From contig NZ_SIRT01000004.1 of assembly GCF_004310325.1 (NCBI RefSeq), positions 124,001-188,000 of the forward strand: a stretch of 64,000 bases of DNA, read 5' to 3'. The notes beneath the pieces were generated by a model. The model had not been told where the DNA came from, made no database searches, and worked only from the letters and a program-made list of their open reading frames with translations. The DNA is from Hyunsoonleella flava. GTDB lineage: Bacteria; Bacteroidota; Bacteroidia; Flavobacteriales; Flavobacteriaceae. Both the position numbers and the translations under genes were made by a program. Shown in pieces: positions 29,704-38,694 of this stretch (positions within the stretch are counted from its first letter, which is position 1; every line of letters starts with the position of its first letter).

Positions 29704-30810
29704 TTGCTAATGAGAAAAGACAAACTTTATTTTTTGACGTTTTTATCCATAACTATCATTTATGGTATCGTGGCTAGTTTAGCATTTCACTATCTGGTTA
29801 AGCAAAGCTCATTGAAGTTATTGGAAACCCATTTAGTATTTAGCAAGAAAGAAGCTAAATCATTCTCTACACTTTTAAGTCATCAACTTTCGCAAAATAT
29901 TGCTAAGGATACTTTGATAGATAACATTCAAAAAAGTTTGAATGGTACTGATTTTGAAATGGGGTTTTTAAGTATCTATGATTGGTCTGGAAAGGTTATA
30001 GCTCATCCTGATATTAAAAATGTAGGGTTATTGGCAAGTTCTAATAACTCTTATGTGTCTTCTGTAAATGACGATCTTACCCCAAAGGCATTTTATGATT
30101 TATTAAATGCTGAAAATGACATCTCTAATACTGAAACCATTGAAAAACAATCAAAGGTAATTGCACTAAGCTCTATTCAAAATTCTGATTGGATATTGGC
30201 TGCACATTTAAGAACGGACAATATTAAAAGTCAAGTAGGGGATTTTAAAAATCAGTTTCTAATTGTTTTTATAGTCATGGGGCTTTTTATCATAATAGCT
30301 GCCGTTGTTATTCTTAGAATTTTTGGTAGCTCCTATGAAAAAACGTTGGAGCTTAAAAATGAAAAATTGGAGGATGAAGTGATTAACCTTTCTAAACTAA
30401 ATCGAGCTATTGGGGAATATCAACAGAAAGTTAGCGAAGAAAACACAAACACAGCAGAGGAATCTAGCGCATCCAAAAAAAGGCTGTTAACCTATGTTAG
30501 AAATGAATTAGTGCCTGTTTCCACAGACGATATCGCCTATATTTACACCGAAAACACCATTACCTATGTAGTTTGTAATGATAAAAAACGCTCCGCATCG
30601 AATCAAAGCTTAGATGAATTATCTGCACAGTTGGACGAATCATTTTTCTTTAGAGCAAATAGACAATTTATCATTTCAATTGCAAGCATTGAGAAAATTG
30701 TGAAATATGGCAATAATCAACTCAAAATTTTAGTTACTCCTGATTCAGAATCTAGTATTATTATCAGTAAAAATAAAGCTGCCCAATTTAAGCAATGGCT
30801 TAATACTTAA
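29704..30810 (+). CDS. Membrane-bound LytTR transcriptional regulator with sensor domain
   Basis: About 368 residues. Two membrane helices (about residues 9-31 and 182-204) enclose an extracytoplasmic region of about 150 residues with Cache-like features (LSIYDWSGKVIAHPDIKNVG). A helical linker (210-250) and a C-terminal LytTR DNA-binding domain follow (LVPVSTDDIAYIYTENTITYVV, FFRANRQFIISIASIEKI). It would sense an external ligand and control transcription directly, without a kinase. Divergent from the YceI/DUF5777 operon, its likely target. The start may be TTG/ATG within the first few codons. Confidence 0.85.
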   Translation: MLMRKDKLYFLTFLSITIIYGIVASLAFHYLVKQSSLKLLETHLVFSKKEAKSFSTLLSHQLSQNIAKDTLIDNIQKSLNGTDFEMGFLSIYDWSGKVIAHPDIKNVGLLASSNNSYVSSVNDDLTPKAFYDLLNAENDISNTETIEKQSKVIALSSIQNSDWILAAHLRTDNIKSQVGDFKNQFLIVFIVMGLFIIIAAVVILRIFGSSYEKTLELKNEKLEDEVINLSKLNRAIGEYQQKVSEENTNTAEESSASKKRLLTYVRNELVPVSTDDIAYIYTENTITYVVCNDKKRSASNQSLDELSAQLDESFFFRANRQFIISIASIEKIVKYGNNQLKILVTPDSESSIIISKNKAAQFKQWLNT

Positions 30811-30929
30811 TAGCACAAACCAAAACTAATTCCTTTTTGGCCTGTATAAAGGCTTTATGAACAGTAAAAGTTCCTCTCTAAGTATTTAGAACGGAACTCT
30901 TATTGCTCTGATTTATCAAGATGTTATTC

Positions 30930-33167
30930 TTAAAATCTTACTGATATCTTCCCTCGTAAAAAGAATGGTACACCGGGCGTAAAGTGAATTTCCTCTACAG
31001 AACTCGCCTCGTTGAACAACCTACTTTCTGTAGCAAATTGGGTTTCATTCCAATCTACATCAAAAAGGTTCTCAACTATTAAACCAAAGGTCCAATTGTT
31101 ATGGTTATAATTTAAATTTAAATCTGTAACGAAATATCCTTCTGCAACAATAGAATTGTCCTCATTTGCAGGACGGTCTTTTATGTAACGGTAGCTAATT
31201 CCACCCGAAAAATTCCCTAAATTGTTTACTGTAAATCCTCCAGCAGAAGTTAAATCTGGAGCCAGAGGAATATAATCTTGACCTTCTGGCTCTTCGGTAC
31301 TTCTGGCGACCGTATAATTGATATCAGAATTAAAGTATAACCAATCGGCAATTTGATAACGTAATCCGAAATCGATACCGTAGCGCGAAGTCTTACCACT
31401 AGGTTCTACAATGGCAGCATCTCCAACATAAACAAATTCTTGTTCTAAAAACAAAGACCATAGTGCTGCATTTATTACTAATTTATCTGTTGGTTTTAAA
31501 ACTGTACCTAAATCTGTACTAAAGGCGGTTGGCAGTATTTGCTCACCACTATTGGCCACGACTACCCTAGTATCATTTGAATGAAATCCTAAACCTGTTT
31601 TAAGAAAAAACTGAGTATTAGGTGAAGCTGCATATATAAAATTCAGTTTCGGGCTCAATAACGTTTTATTTTCGCTTTTACTATCATAAGTTGTAGAAAG
31701 TAAATCTTCGTAATCATATGTGAAATAATCTAAACGTACCCCAGGATTAATCGTCCAATTTTTTACTTTATAAGTTAAATCTGCAAAAGAAAACGCATTT
31801 ATTTCATCAACATTTCCATAAGCTAATCTTTCCAGTAACTCTTTTCTATTTTTAGTACGCGACAACTGATTGTCGTTTACATCATCATACCTAAAACCAA
31901 CACCTACTCTGTATTTTAGTTGCTTATCGTGGTCCTCTAAATGAAGTGACTTCTCATAAATACTTTTGGCTCCAATAATGGTTCTCTCTTCATACTGGCG
32001 GATTTGGTCTGCATTAACTGGATCATCCAAAAAGAATGTAAAGTTTGAAAACAACTCAAAATCATAATTAGAAACGTAAGCAGAGGAGGTTAAGCTAGAG
32101 TGTTCATCAAAATGCTTAATATGGTTCATCCAGATATTTGTCCTACTAGTGTTTCCTCCTTCAGTATCATCGATAGCTCCAAACCTACTTATTAACCCTT
32201 GATCCACAGCACGTTGCGGTATTTGCCCCGAAGCATCCCACTTGCTTTGAAAATGGGATAAAGATAAATTGAACTCTTGGTCTTTATAATTATTATAATT
32301 GTAACGCGCCATAACATTTAAGCGATTAAAGTTTTGAGGAGACTCAAAAACACCATCGGTTAGGTTCATTTCACTAGCAACGTAGGCATTACTGTTTTTA
32401 CCGTCCCAAATTTTGAGCATACTAAGTGCCCTTACTGTGTTAAATTGGCCCGCTTCAACAGAAATCAAGTTTTTATCAATTTTAGTTTTGGTTTTGATAT
32501 CCACATAGCCTGCGGTATTAAAGTTTCCTTTATCAGCATAATAGGATCCTTTCCCAAAATCTAAATTTTCGATTGTTTCTGGAATAATAAAGTGCATGTC
32601 GGCATATCCCTGCCCATGTGCGTGAGACACCATATTTACAGGCATTCCATCTACGTCAATAGCGATATCTGTTCCATGGTCAATATCAAAACCTCTTAAA
32701 AAGATTTGTTCCGCTTTTCCCCCTCCTGCATGTTGACCAATAAACAATCCTGGGATTTTTCTTAGGATTTCCTGTGAAGATTTTACAGGACTTGTTTTTA
32801 AATCTACATTCACAATATTGCTTAGCACATTTACCTTGGAAACAATAAGCACTTGCTCTAGCGATGCAGAGGATATCTTCATAATCACCTGAACGGTGCT
32901 ATCTAAATGTGATTCATCAATGGTTAATTCATAGTTTTCATAACCTAATTGATAAAAATAAATGACATCGCCTACCGAAATATCATCAATTTCAAAATAC
33001 CCAGAAACATTGGTATAGGTGTATGATCCTGTTGTTTTGTTATAAACCCCTACTCCTTGTAAAGGTTTTTCATTGTCTTCGGAAATTACTGTTCCATTTA
33101 GCTCATGGGCGTTGATAAATCCCATACTTAGTGTAAACCCGAGTAGTATTATAATTTTTTTTAGCAT
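30930..33167 (-). CDS. TonB-dependent outer-membrane receptor of the NRPS cluster
   Basis: A 745-residue receptor. A signal peptide (1-20) is followed by a carboxypeptidase-regulatory-like domain (about 22-105), the plug (QEILRKIPGLFIGQ, IFLRGFDIDHGTDIAIDVDG) and a 22-strand-type barrel ending in Phe. The plug carries an unusually His-rich loop (NMVSHAHGQGYADMHF). TonB receptors import metal chelates, vitamins or sugars. As the last gene of the NRPS left arm, following a His-containing exported protein, this one may import the metal complex of the cluster's product. The substrate is inference. Confidence 0.88.
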   Translation of the reverse strand: MLKKIIILLGFTLSMGFINAHELNGTVISEDNEKPLQGVGVYNKTTGSYTYTNVSGYFEIDDISVGDVIYFYQLGYENYELTIDESHLDSTVQVIMKISSASLEQVLIVSKVNVLSNIVNVDLKTSPVKSSQEILRKIPGLFIGQHAGGGKAEQIFLRGFDIDHGTDIAIDVDGMPVNMVSHAHGQGYADMHFIIPETIENLDFGKGSYYADKGNFNTAGYVDIKTKTKIDKNLISVEAGQFNTVRALSMLKIWDGKNSNAYVASEMNLTDGVFESPQNFNRLNVMARYNYNNYKDQEFNLSLSHFQSKWDASGQIPQRAVDQGLISRFGAIDDTEGGNTSRTNIWMNHIKHFDEHSSLTSSAYVSNYDFELFSNFTFFLDDPVNADQIRQYEERTIIGAKSIYEKSLHLEDHDKQLKYRVGVGFRYDDVNDNQLSRTKNRKELLERLAYGNVDEINAFSFADLTYKVKNWTINPGVRLDYFTYDYEDLLSTTYDSKSENKTLLSPKLNFIYAASPNTQFFLKTGLGFHSNDTRVVVANSGEQILPTAFSTDLGTVLKPTDKLVINAALWSLFLEQEFVYVGDAAIVEPSGKTSRYGIDFGLRYQIADWLYFNSDINYTVARSTEEPEGQDYIPLAPDLTSAGGFTVNNLGNFSGGISYRYIKDRPANEDNSIVAEGYFVTDLNLNYNHNNWTFGLIVENLFDVDWNETQFATESRLFNEASSVEEIHFTPGVPFFLRGKISVRF

Positions 33168-33285
33168 AACAAATATTATTACACACGACTATAGCAGTTA
33201 ATAACTACTAAGAGCAATGCTGTTATTTTTTTAATTTTAAATAGATTAGTGTACAGTAATATCCGTACATTTTAGAATAAGAGAA

Positions 33286-33756
33286 TTATATATACTGTGG
33301 TGGTTGAATAGGGCTTTTAAGGTAGCCTAAGCGTATTTGTCCAGTTAAGAAAAATGTCATTTTGCTTTGAGTGTTCAGAACAAAAGACAATGATCTTTTA
33401 TACTTCTGTTTATAACGGGTATGTTTGTCTAATTTTATAATTAAAACGTCAGTGTTTTCAGAGTCGTTCTCAGATTCTGATGCCTTAAAAAGATTATCGA
33501 TAATATTTAAGACATAATGATTATGAATGTTCGCTGATGTTTCCAAACTATGCTCGGAATGTGCTTGAGCGTTATTCGTAAAAAAAGTGTCTGAATGCGA
33601 AATAACATGTTCAGGCATCTCCAATTGATGTGCAATTTTATGAAGAACCTCACTTATTTCACTATGAAGCGGACCGAAAACATAGCAAAAACACATTGCT
33701 ATGGTTACAGCTTTAACTATAAATGACTTGAAGCCTTTTTTAATTTCTTTACTCAT
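33286..33756 (-). CDS. Exported His-containing small protein, unknown function
   Basis: A 156-residue protein with one N-terminal hydrophobic segment (residues 12-28) and a region with many His residues (HKIAHQLEMPEHVISHSD, HSEHSLETSANIHNHYV) before a C-terminal PPQYI tail. In Bacteroidota, small exported His/Cys proteins with a PPQ end often sit beside TonB receptors for metals. That similarity is a recollection of layout and not a family assignment. It overlaps the end of the C-A-T NRPS gene by 8 bases and precedes the receptor by 118 bases. Confidence 0.6.
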   Translation of the reverse strand: MSKEIKKGFKSFIVKAVTIAMCFCYVFGPLHSEISEVLHKIAHQLEMPEHVISHSDTFFTNNAQAHSEHSLETSANIHNHYVLNIIDNLFKASESENDSENTDVLIIKLDKHTRYKQKYKRSLSFVLNTQSKMTFFLTGQIRLGYLKSPIQPPQYI

Positions 33757-36700
33757 TAAGCAAAGTGGTTATTGTTTGTTCTATATTATTAGCATAAGAT
33801 GAAATAGTAGGATAATTAAATACATCGGTTATTGACATATCCAATTCCAAAATAGACTTTAGGCGCGATGTAATAGCAATGGCACTTAAAGAATTCCCTC
33901 CTATTCTGATAAAATTTTCATTCACACCAATGACCTCTAGTTTTAAAACATCAACCCATACATCATGTACAATTTCCTCAATTTCGTTTTGCGGAGGGAT
34001 TTTGGTTTTTGGTTTCTCAATATCCTTACGTAAATTTGTTCTGGGCAGTTTTTTTCTATCTACTTTTCCGCTAGGTAAAAGTTCAAAACCATCTAAATGC
34101 ACGTAAATTTGAGGTACCATGTACTCTGGAAGCCTCTCCTCTAAACCTTTAATAATTAAGGGTTCGTCTACTTGGACACCAACATAAAACGCCACTAGAT
34201 TTGCATCATCATCAACAGCGACTATGGCCTGAGAAATACCATTTATATTCTCTAATTGCCGTTCTATCTCACCAAGCTCTATTCTAAGGCCCCTTAGTTT
34301 TATTTGATTATCTAATCTACCATGAAATTCTATAGCACCATCTTGTCTATATCTAGCCAAATCCCCAGTTTTATACATAGTAGTATTTGGGTTTTTTGAA
34401 AATATATCTTTAACGAAACGTTCCTTTGTTAGTCCTTCTCTATTTAAATAACCTTTGGCTACCTGCTTGCCTGCGATATACAATTCTCCAATAACACCAA
34501 TTGGTAATCGATTTAAAGCGGGGTCGAGAATATACAGTTTAGTATTGGCTACAGGTTTACCTATTGGGATACCATGCTGCAGTTCTTCTTTCTTACAATG
34601 CCAGCTAGTAACATCAACCGATGCCTCTGTGGGTCCGTACAAATTATGCACCTCAACATCTAACTTCTCAAAGGTTTTCTGTACAACAGCAACTGAGAGT
34701 GATTCCCCGCTACAAAATATCCTAGTTAAGCTTATGCAGTGTTCTATCCCTTCTGTTTGAACAAACACGTTCAACATGGATGGCACAAAGTGAATATTAG
34801 TAACTTTATGTTTACGGATGGTACGCACCAATTGCTCTGGGTTTTTATGCCCATTAGGTATTTCAACCACTAACCTAGCGCCTTCTTGTAAAGGCCAGAA
34901 TAGCTCCCAGACCGATACGTCAAAGGTTATTGGTGTTTTTTGGATAAAGGTATCATTGTTTGAAATGGGATAATCATCATTCATCCAATGAAGCCTGTTA
35001 CAAATGCCTTCATGATGGCATTTTACACCTTTTGGTTTCCCAGTACTGCCTGATGTATAGATAATATAGGCCAAATCATTTGTTGATAGTTCTACTGAAG
35101 GCGTTGTAATTGGAAATTGATGCAAATTAGTATTTAGCGTTTCTGTGGAAACGGTATGAAAATCATGAGTTATGCTTTCATAAATTTCATCATGATTATA
35201 AAACAGGAGTTTTACTCCGGCATCTTTTAAGATAAAAGCTAATCGTTTATGAGGTGTCTCAGTATCTATTGGCAAATAAGCGCCACCAGCCTTAATAATA
35301 CCGTAGATGTAAACCATCATGTCTAAAGACCTGTTTAAGCTCACCGCAATTACATCATTGCAATTTACACCTTTACTAATTAAAAAATGAGCTACTTGAT
35401 TCGCTTTTTCGTCTAAATCTTTATATGAAAGTTTTTCTCCTTCAAATATCAATGCAGTATTTTCAGGTGATTTTTGGACTTGTTCTTCAAACTTTGTCAA
35501 TAAGGTTTCATTTCTGGGATACTGCACCTTGGTATTGTTCCAAGATTCAATTTTAGCAATTTCACCATCAGTGGCTATAGACACGGTATCAATCGCTTGA
35601 TTGGGGTTATCAATAAAAGCATCTAAAACTTTTAAAAAATGCCGCCATGCTATATCCTGTAAATCCGTATCAAAAATTTTAGTATTAAAATCAAAGTAAA
35701 GCTTAATGCTTCCAGTGTTATCAAAATCATGCACGTGAAACCTTAAATGATGCCTCGGATCCATGTGCCCTGGATGTACCCAACTTGTGCATACAGGTTT
35801 ATTATTGAAACAAGTGCCATTGCCGGTATTGATGTAATTATAAAGCACATTGTAGGCCCTGCTCATTTCTACTGTGGAAGCTCCTGTTCGGGCATTTTTC
35901 AAAAATGCATTACTTTCCACCTGTATTTTTTTAATTAGGGAAAAGAAGGTCTCACGTGCCTCTATTTTAGCGTAAATTGGAAAACTCTCAACAAAAAAGC
36001 CTAATGTGTCTCTAAAACTTTTTTTAGTACGATTGTGCGTTGGAGAGCCAATGACAAAACTTTCTTGACCAGAAATACGGTAAACGTATGCAAAAAGTGC
36101 AGTTAAAAAGATATTATAAAGTGTTAAGTCTAAACTCCAGCCTTTTATACCCTTAGCATTGGCCAATTCATTGATCCTTTCTGAACGTTCCATGCCTAAG
36201 TTTACTAATATACGTTTGGAATTGGTGCTTAGTAGTGTATCTTTTTTATGATACAATTCTGGGGCAGTAGGAAATATTGATTGTTTTTCTTTCCAATAGG
36301 TAGCTGCTTCTAATCCTCCGTCTTGCTCATTTATAATTTCTGTATGGTCTAGAAATGCTTTATAGGAAGGAAACATTTCCACCTCGTCCATTGTATTGGA
36401 TAATGCTTTTTCATAAAGCTGGGACATTCTTGAAAATAGAATGGTAGTACTGTAGCCATCCGTTATTAAATGATGCTGGTTGATATACCACATAAAATGG
36501 TTGCTTGCAAGTTTTATCAAAGCACAATCAAAGAGGCACTGGCTTAGGTTAAAATGAAACTTGACCCTTTCCTTTTCCCAGGTTTTATAAGTTTCAAGAG
36601 GATGTTCTTCTGAAGAAAAATCTATAACATCAAGTTCATACTTAATATTCGAGAGACAAATTTGGACGGGTATGCCTTCTTTCTCCATAAAAACGGAGCG

Positions 36701-36877
36701 CAAGACATCACTTGTCTCAACTAACTTTTGAAACGCAAGCTTGAAATGGGATACTGAAATGGCATCCTTAATCTCATACACCATAATCATGTTATACATT
36801 GGAGATTCAGGGTTTAAATCCTGACCAATCCAAAGTAATTGTTGATTTTGGGTTAAAGACAAGTATGTATTATCCAT
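33749..36877 (-). CDS. Nonribosomal peptide synthetase, C-A-T, serine-type pocket
   Basis: A 1042-residue one-module synthetase. The condensation domain (1-440) has its active-site motif HHLITDG at 135-141. The adenylation domain (about 455-955) has YTSGSTGKPKG (a3), YGPTE (a5), YKTGDLARY (a7), LRGLRIELGEIE (a8) and PSGKVDRKKLP (a10). The carrier domain has IGGNSLSAI with the phosphopantetheine Ser. Reading the ten pocket positions by alignment to GrsA gives DVWHFSLVDK, the code of serine domains such as EntF. It should add Ser to the acyl group on the free carrier protein encoded just upstream. Confidence 0.93.
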   Translation of the reverse strand: MDNTYLSLTQNQQLLWIGQDLNPESPMYNMIMVYEIKDAISVSHFKLAFQKLVETSDVLRSVFMEKEGIPVQICLSNIKYELDVIDFSSEEHPLETYKTWEKERVKFHFNLSQCLFDCALIKLASNHFMWYINQHHLITDGYSTTILFSRMSQLYEKALSNTMDEVEMFPSYKAFLDHTEIINEQDGGLEAATYWKEKQSIFPTAPELYHKKDTLLSTNSKRILVNLGMERSERINELANAKGIKGWSLDLTLYNIFLTALFAYVYRISGQESFVIGSPTHNRTKKSFRDTLGFFVESFPIYAKIEARETFFSLIKKIQVESNAFLKNARTGASTVEMSRAYNVLYNYINTGNGTCFNNKPVCTSWVHPGHMDPRHHLRFHVHDFDNTGSIKLYFDFNTKIFDTDLQDIAWRHFLKVLDAFIDNPNQAIDTVSIATDGEIAKIESWNNTKVQYPRNETLLTKFEEQVQKSPENTALIFEGEKLSYKDLDEKANQVAHFLISKGVNCNDVIAVSLNRSLDMMVYIYGIIKAGGAYLPIDTETPHKRLAFILKDAGVKLLFYNHDEIYESITHDFHTVSTETLNTNLHQFPITTPSVELSTNDLAYIIYTSGSTGKPKGVKCHHEGICNRLHWMNDDYPISNNDTFIQKTPITFDVSVWELFWPLQEGARLVVEIPNGHKNPEQLVRTIRKHKVTNIHFVPSMLNVFVQTEGIEHCISLTRIFCSGESLSVAVVQKTFEKLDVEVHNLYGPTEASVDVTSWHCKKEELQHGIPIGKPVANTKLYILDPALNRLPIGVIGELYIAGKQVAKGYLNREGLTKERFVKDIFSKNPNTTMYKTGDLARYRQDGAIEFHGRLDNQIKLRGLRIELGEIERQLENINGISQAIVAVDDDANLVAFYVGVQVDEPLIIKGLEERLPEYMVPQIYVHLDGFELLPSGKVDRKKLPRTNLRKDIEKPKTKIPPQNEIEEIVHDVWVDVLKLEVIGVNENFIRIGGNSLSAIAITSRLKSILELDMSITDVFNYPTISSYANNIEQTITTLLNE

Positions 36878-36892
36878 TGCAAGAGTCCTTAA

Positions 36893-37129
36893 TTATTTAC
36901 TCAAAAGATAGGCACATACACTATCGACGTTCATAAAATTCTCAATCACCATGTCCTCTGGAGGAACTTTTACCATAAATTCTTTCTCCACAAAAGCTAT
37001 TAGCTGAACCATACCTAAAGAATCTAAAATACCGCTGCCCAACAAATCAGTATCGCTATCAAGATCCTCTTCCATTTCGTTATCAAAAAGCAATTGCTCG
37101 TTGATATATTTTAATATTACTTGTTCCAT
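36893..37129 (-). CDS. Stand-alone peptidyl carrier protein (PCP)
   Basis: A 78-residue four-helix carrier protein. The phosphopantetheine attachment Ser is in GSGILDSLGMV, and the C-terminal half (VPPEDMVIENFMNVDSV) resembles PltL/RedO-type carriers that hold a prolyl group. It lies 2 bases after the stand-alone adenylation gene and 16 bases before the C-A-T gene. It would be activated by the PPTase encoded at 52885-53598. Confidence 0.9.
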   Translation of the reverse strand: MEQVILKYINEQLLFDNEMEEDLDSDTDLLGSGILDSLGMVQLIAFVEKEFMVKVPPEDMVIENFMNVDSVCAYLLSK

Positions 37130-37130
37130 T

Positions 37131-38693
37131 TTAATTCTTCTTTATAGCAATTATTCTTTTTTTATCTATTTTTCCCGAACTTGTTCTTGGTAAATCCTTT
37201 AGTATTTCAAAGTCATCGGGAATGGCATAAATTGCCAAATGTTTTTTACAAAACAGTTTTAATTCCTTGGGCGTTATCACTCTGTCTTCAAAAAGCAATA
37301 TTGCAGCATAAATTTCTTTTTCATTACCTACATTCAAAACCATTACGGCTGCCTCATTAACATCAGGATGATTGATTAACACCGATTCAATTTCATCCAG
37401 GTCTATCCTATATCCTCTAATTTTTACCTGTCTATCATCACGACCCACAAAAAACAAAACACCATTTTCATCTTGATATACAATATCGCCGGTTCTATAA
37501 TACACATATTCAATGCTTGTATCCAAAGTTTCTCGATAAAGTGACTTCTCTGTAAGTTCTTTGTTCTTCCAGTAACCGCTCATCATTGTTCCAGACCGTA
37601 TTACCAATTCTCCTTTTTTCCCTAGCTTAGCTTCTTCATCATCAGTATTAAGAATTTTGAAATCGGTATTTCTCCAAACCTTACCAAGAGGAAGCGATTT
37701 AATATTAGGAGGTAAACTTTGAAAGTTGTAGTAGGTGCACTGGTTAACTTCAGCAGGTCCATATACATTTGAAAATTTAGCATTAGGCCATTTTTTCATT
37801 AGTTCCTTTAAATACTTTAAACCGAAGACCTCACCTCCAAAAAGCACCCATCTTAAAGATGCCATATTTAATTTATCCAGCATTCCAGAATTTAATAGCT
37901 GTATTAAAGCCAAAGGAACTGAATACCAAATGGTTATATTTTCATTTCCTATAAGTTGTGCTAAACTACTGGGAAGTTTAGTGTGCGCATCTGACACCAA
38001 AACAGTACTGGCTCCCACCAATGGTGCGCTAAAATATCCAAAAGTAGAAATATCAAAGTTAATGGGCGCATGATTGCCCACTCTGTCCTCATGGTTTAAA
38101 CCATATAAGTCTGATGATAATTTTGCATAAGACAGCCCGCTTTTATGGGTATGCATTATGCCTTTCGGCTCCCCAGTTGAACCTGAAGTAAACATAATGT
38201 AGGCCAAGTCGTTTTCTAAAATTTTTATTGGTTGGTATTCTGTCAAATCAATCTTAAATATATCTTCCCATGATATGGTTTTAACAGGAACATCATGTGT
38301 TAGCCCTATGATACATTTCAAACTCAAATTATGTCCCAACAACTTCGTAACTTTAGATTTTAGTGTTGGTGAGGAAATTAAAAATGTTATTTCACAATTT
38401 TCTAGAACTAATTTTGTCCTGGTATGCGGTGCAGTAAAATCCAATGGTACGTATACTGCTCCTGCTTTCAAAATACCATAAATTGCAATTACAGTTTCCA
38501 AGCACCTGTTAAGATAAATGCCTACTCTATCTCCTTTTTTAACCCCAGAATCAATTAAATATTTAGCCAATTGACTAGTTTTTGTATCTAATTGAAAAAA
38601 AGTAACGGTATTGGTACTGTTCTTAAAAGCTTCTCGATTTGGATAAAGCTTAGCTGAGTTTTTTACTATATCCGGAAGTGTAAATAACTGCAT
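37131..38693 (-). CDS. Stand-alone amino acid:PCP ligase (prolyl-like pocket)
   Basis: A 520-residue adenylation enzyme without condensation or carrier domains. Core motifs: FTSGSTGEPKGI (a3), YGPAEVNQCTYY (a5), YRTGDIVYQ (a7), KIRGYRIDLDEIE (a8) and SSGKIDKKRI (a10). Pocket positions read as DIFYLGVQCK, close to the DLFYLALVCK type reported for RedM/PltF prolyl-AMP ligases (six identical, the others conservative apart from Q for V). This supports L-proline or a close analogue, loaded on the adjacent carrier. One base separates it from the dehydrogenase gene, so it is tightly co-transcribed. Confidence 0.85.
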   Translation of the reverse strand: MQLFTLPDIVKNSAKLYPNREAFKNSTNTVTFFQLDTKTSQLAKYLIDSGVKKGDRVGIYLNRCLETVIAIYGILKAGAVYVPLDFTAPHTRTKLVLENCEITFLISSPTLKSKVTKLLGHNLSLKCIIGLTHDVPVKTISWEDIFKIDLTEYQPIKILENDLAYIMFTSGSTGEPKGIMHTHKSGLSYAKLSSDLYGLNHEDRVGNHAPINFDISTFGYFSAPLVGASTVLVSDAHTKLPSSLAQLIGNENITIWYSVPLALIQLLNSGMLDKLNMASLRWVLFGGEVFGLKYLKELMKKWPNAKFSNVYGPAEVNQCTYYNFQSLPPNIKSLPLGKVWRNTDFKILNTDDEEAKLGKKGELVIRSGTMMSGYWKNKELTEKSLYRETLDTSIEYVYYRTGDIVYQDENGVLFFVGRDDRQVKIRGYRIDLDEIESVLINHPDVNEAAVMVLNVGNEKEIYAAILLFEDRVITPKELKLFCKKHLAIYAIPDDFEILKDLPRTSSGKIDKKRIIAIKKN

Positions 38694-38694
38694 A

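Noticed and set aside
30870-30899. AGTTCC/GGAACT inverted repeat after the LytTR gene
   Set aside because: A 6-base stem with an 18-base loop and no T run on either strand, too weak for a terminator call.
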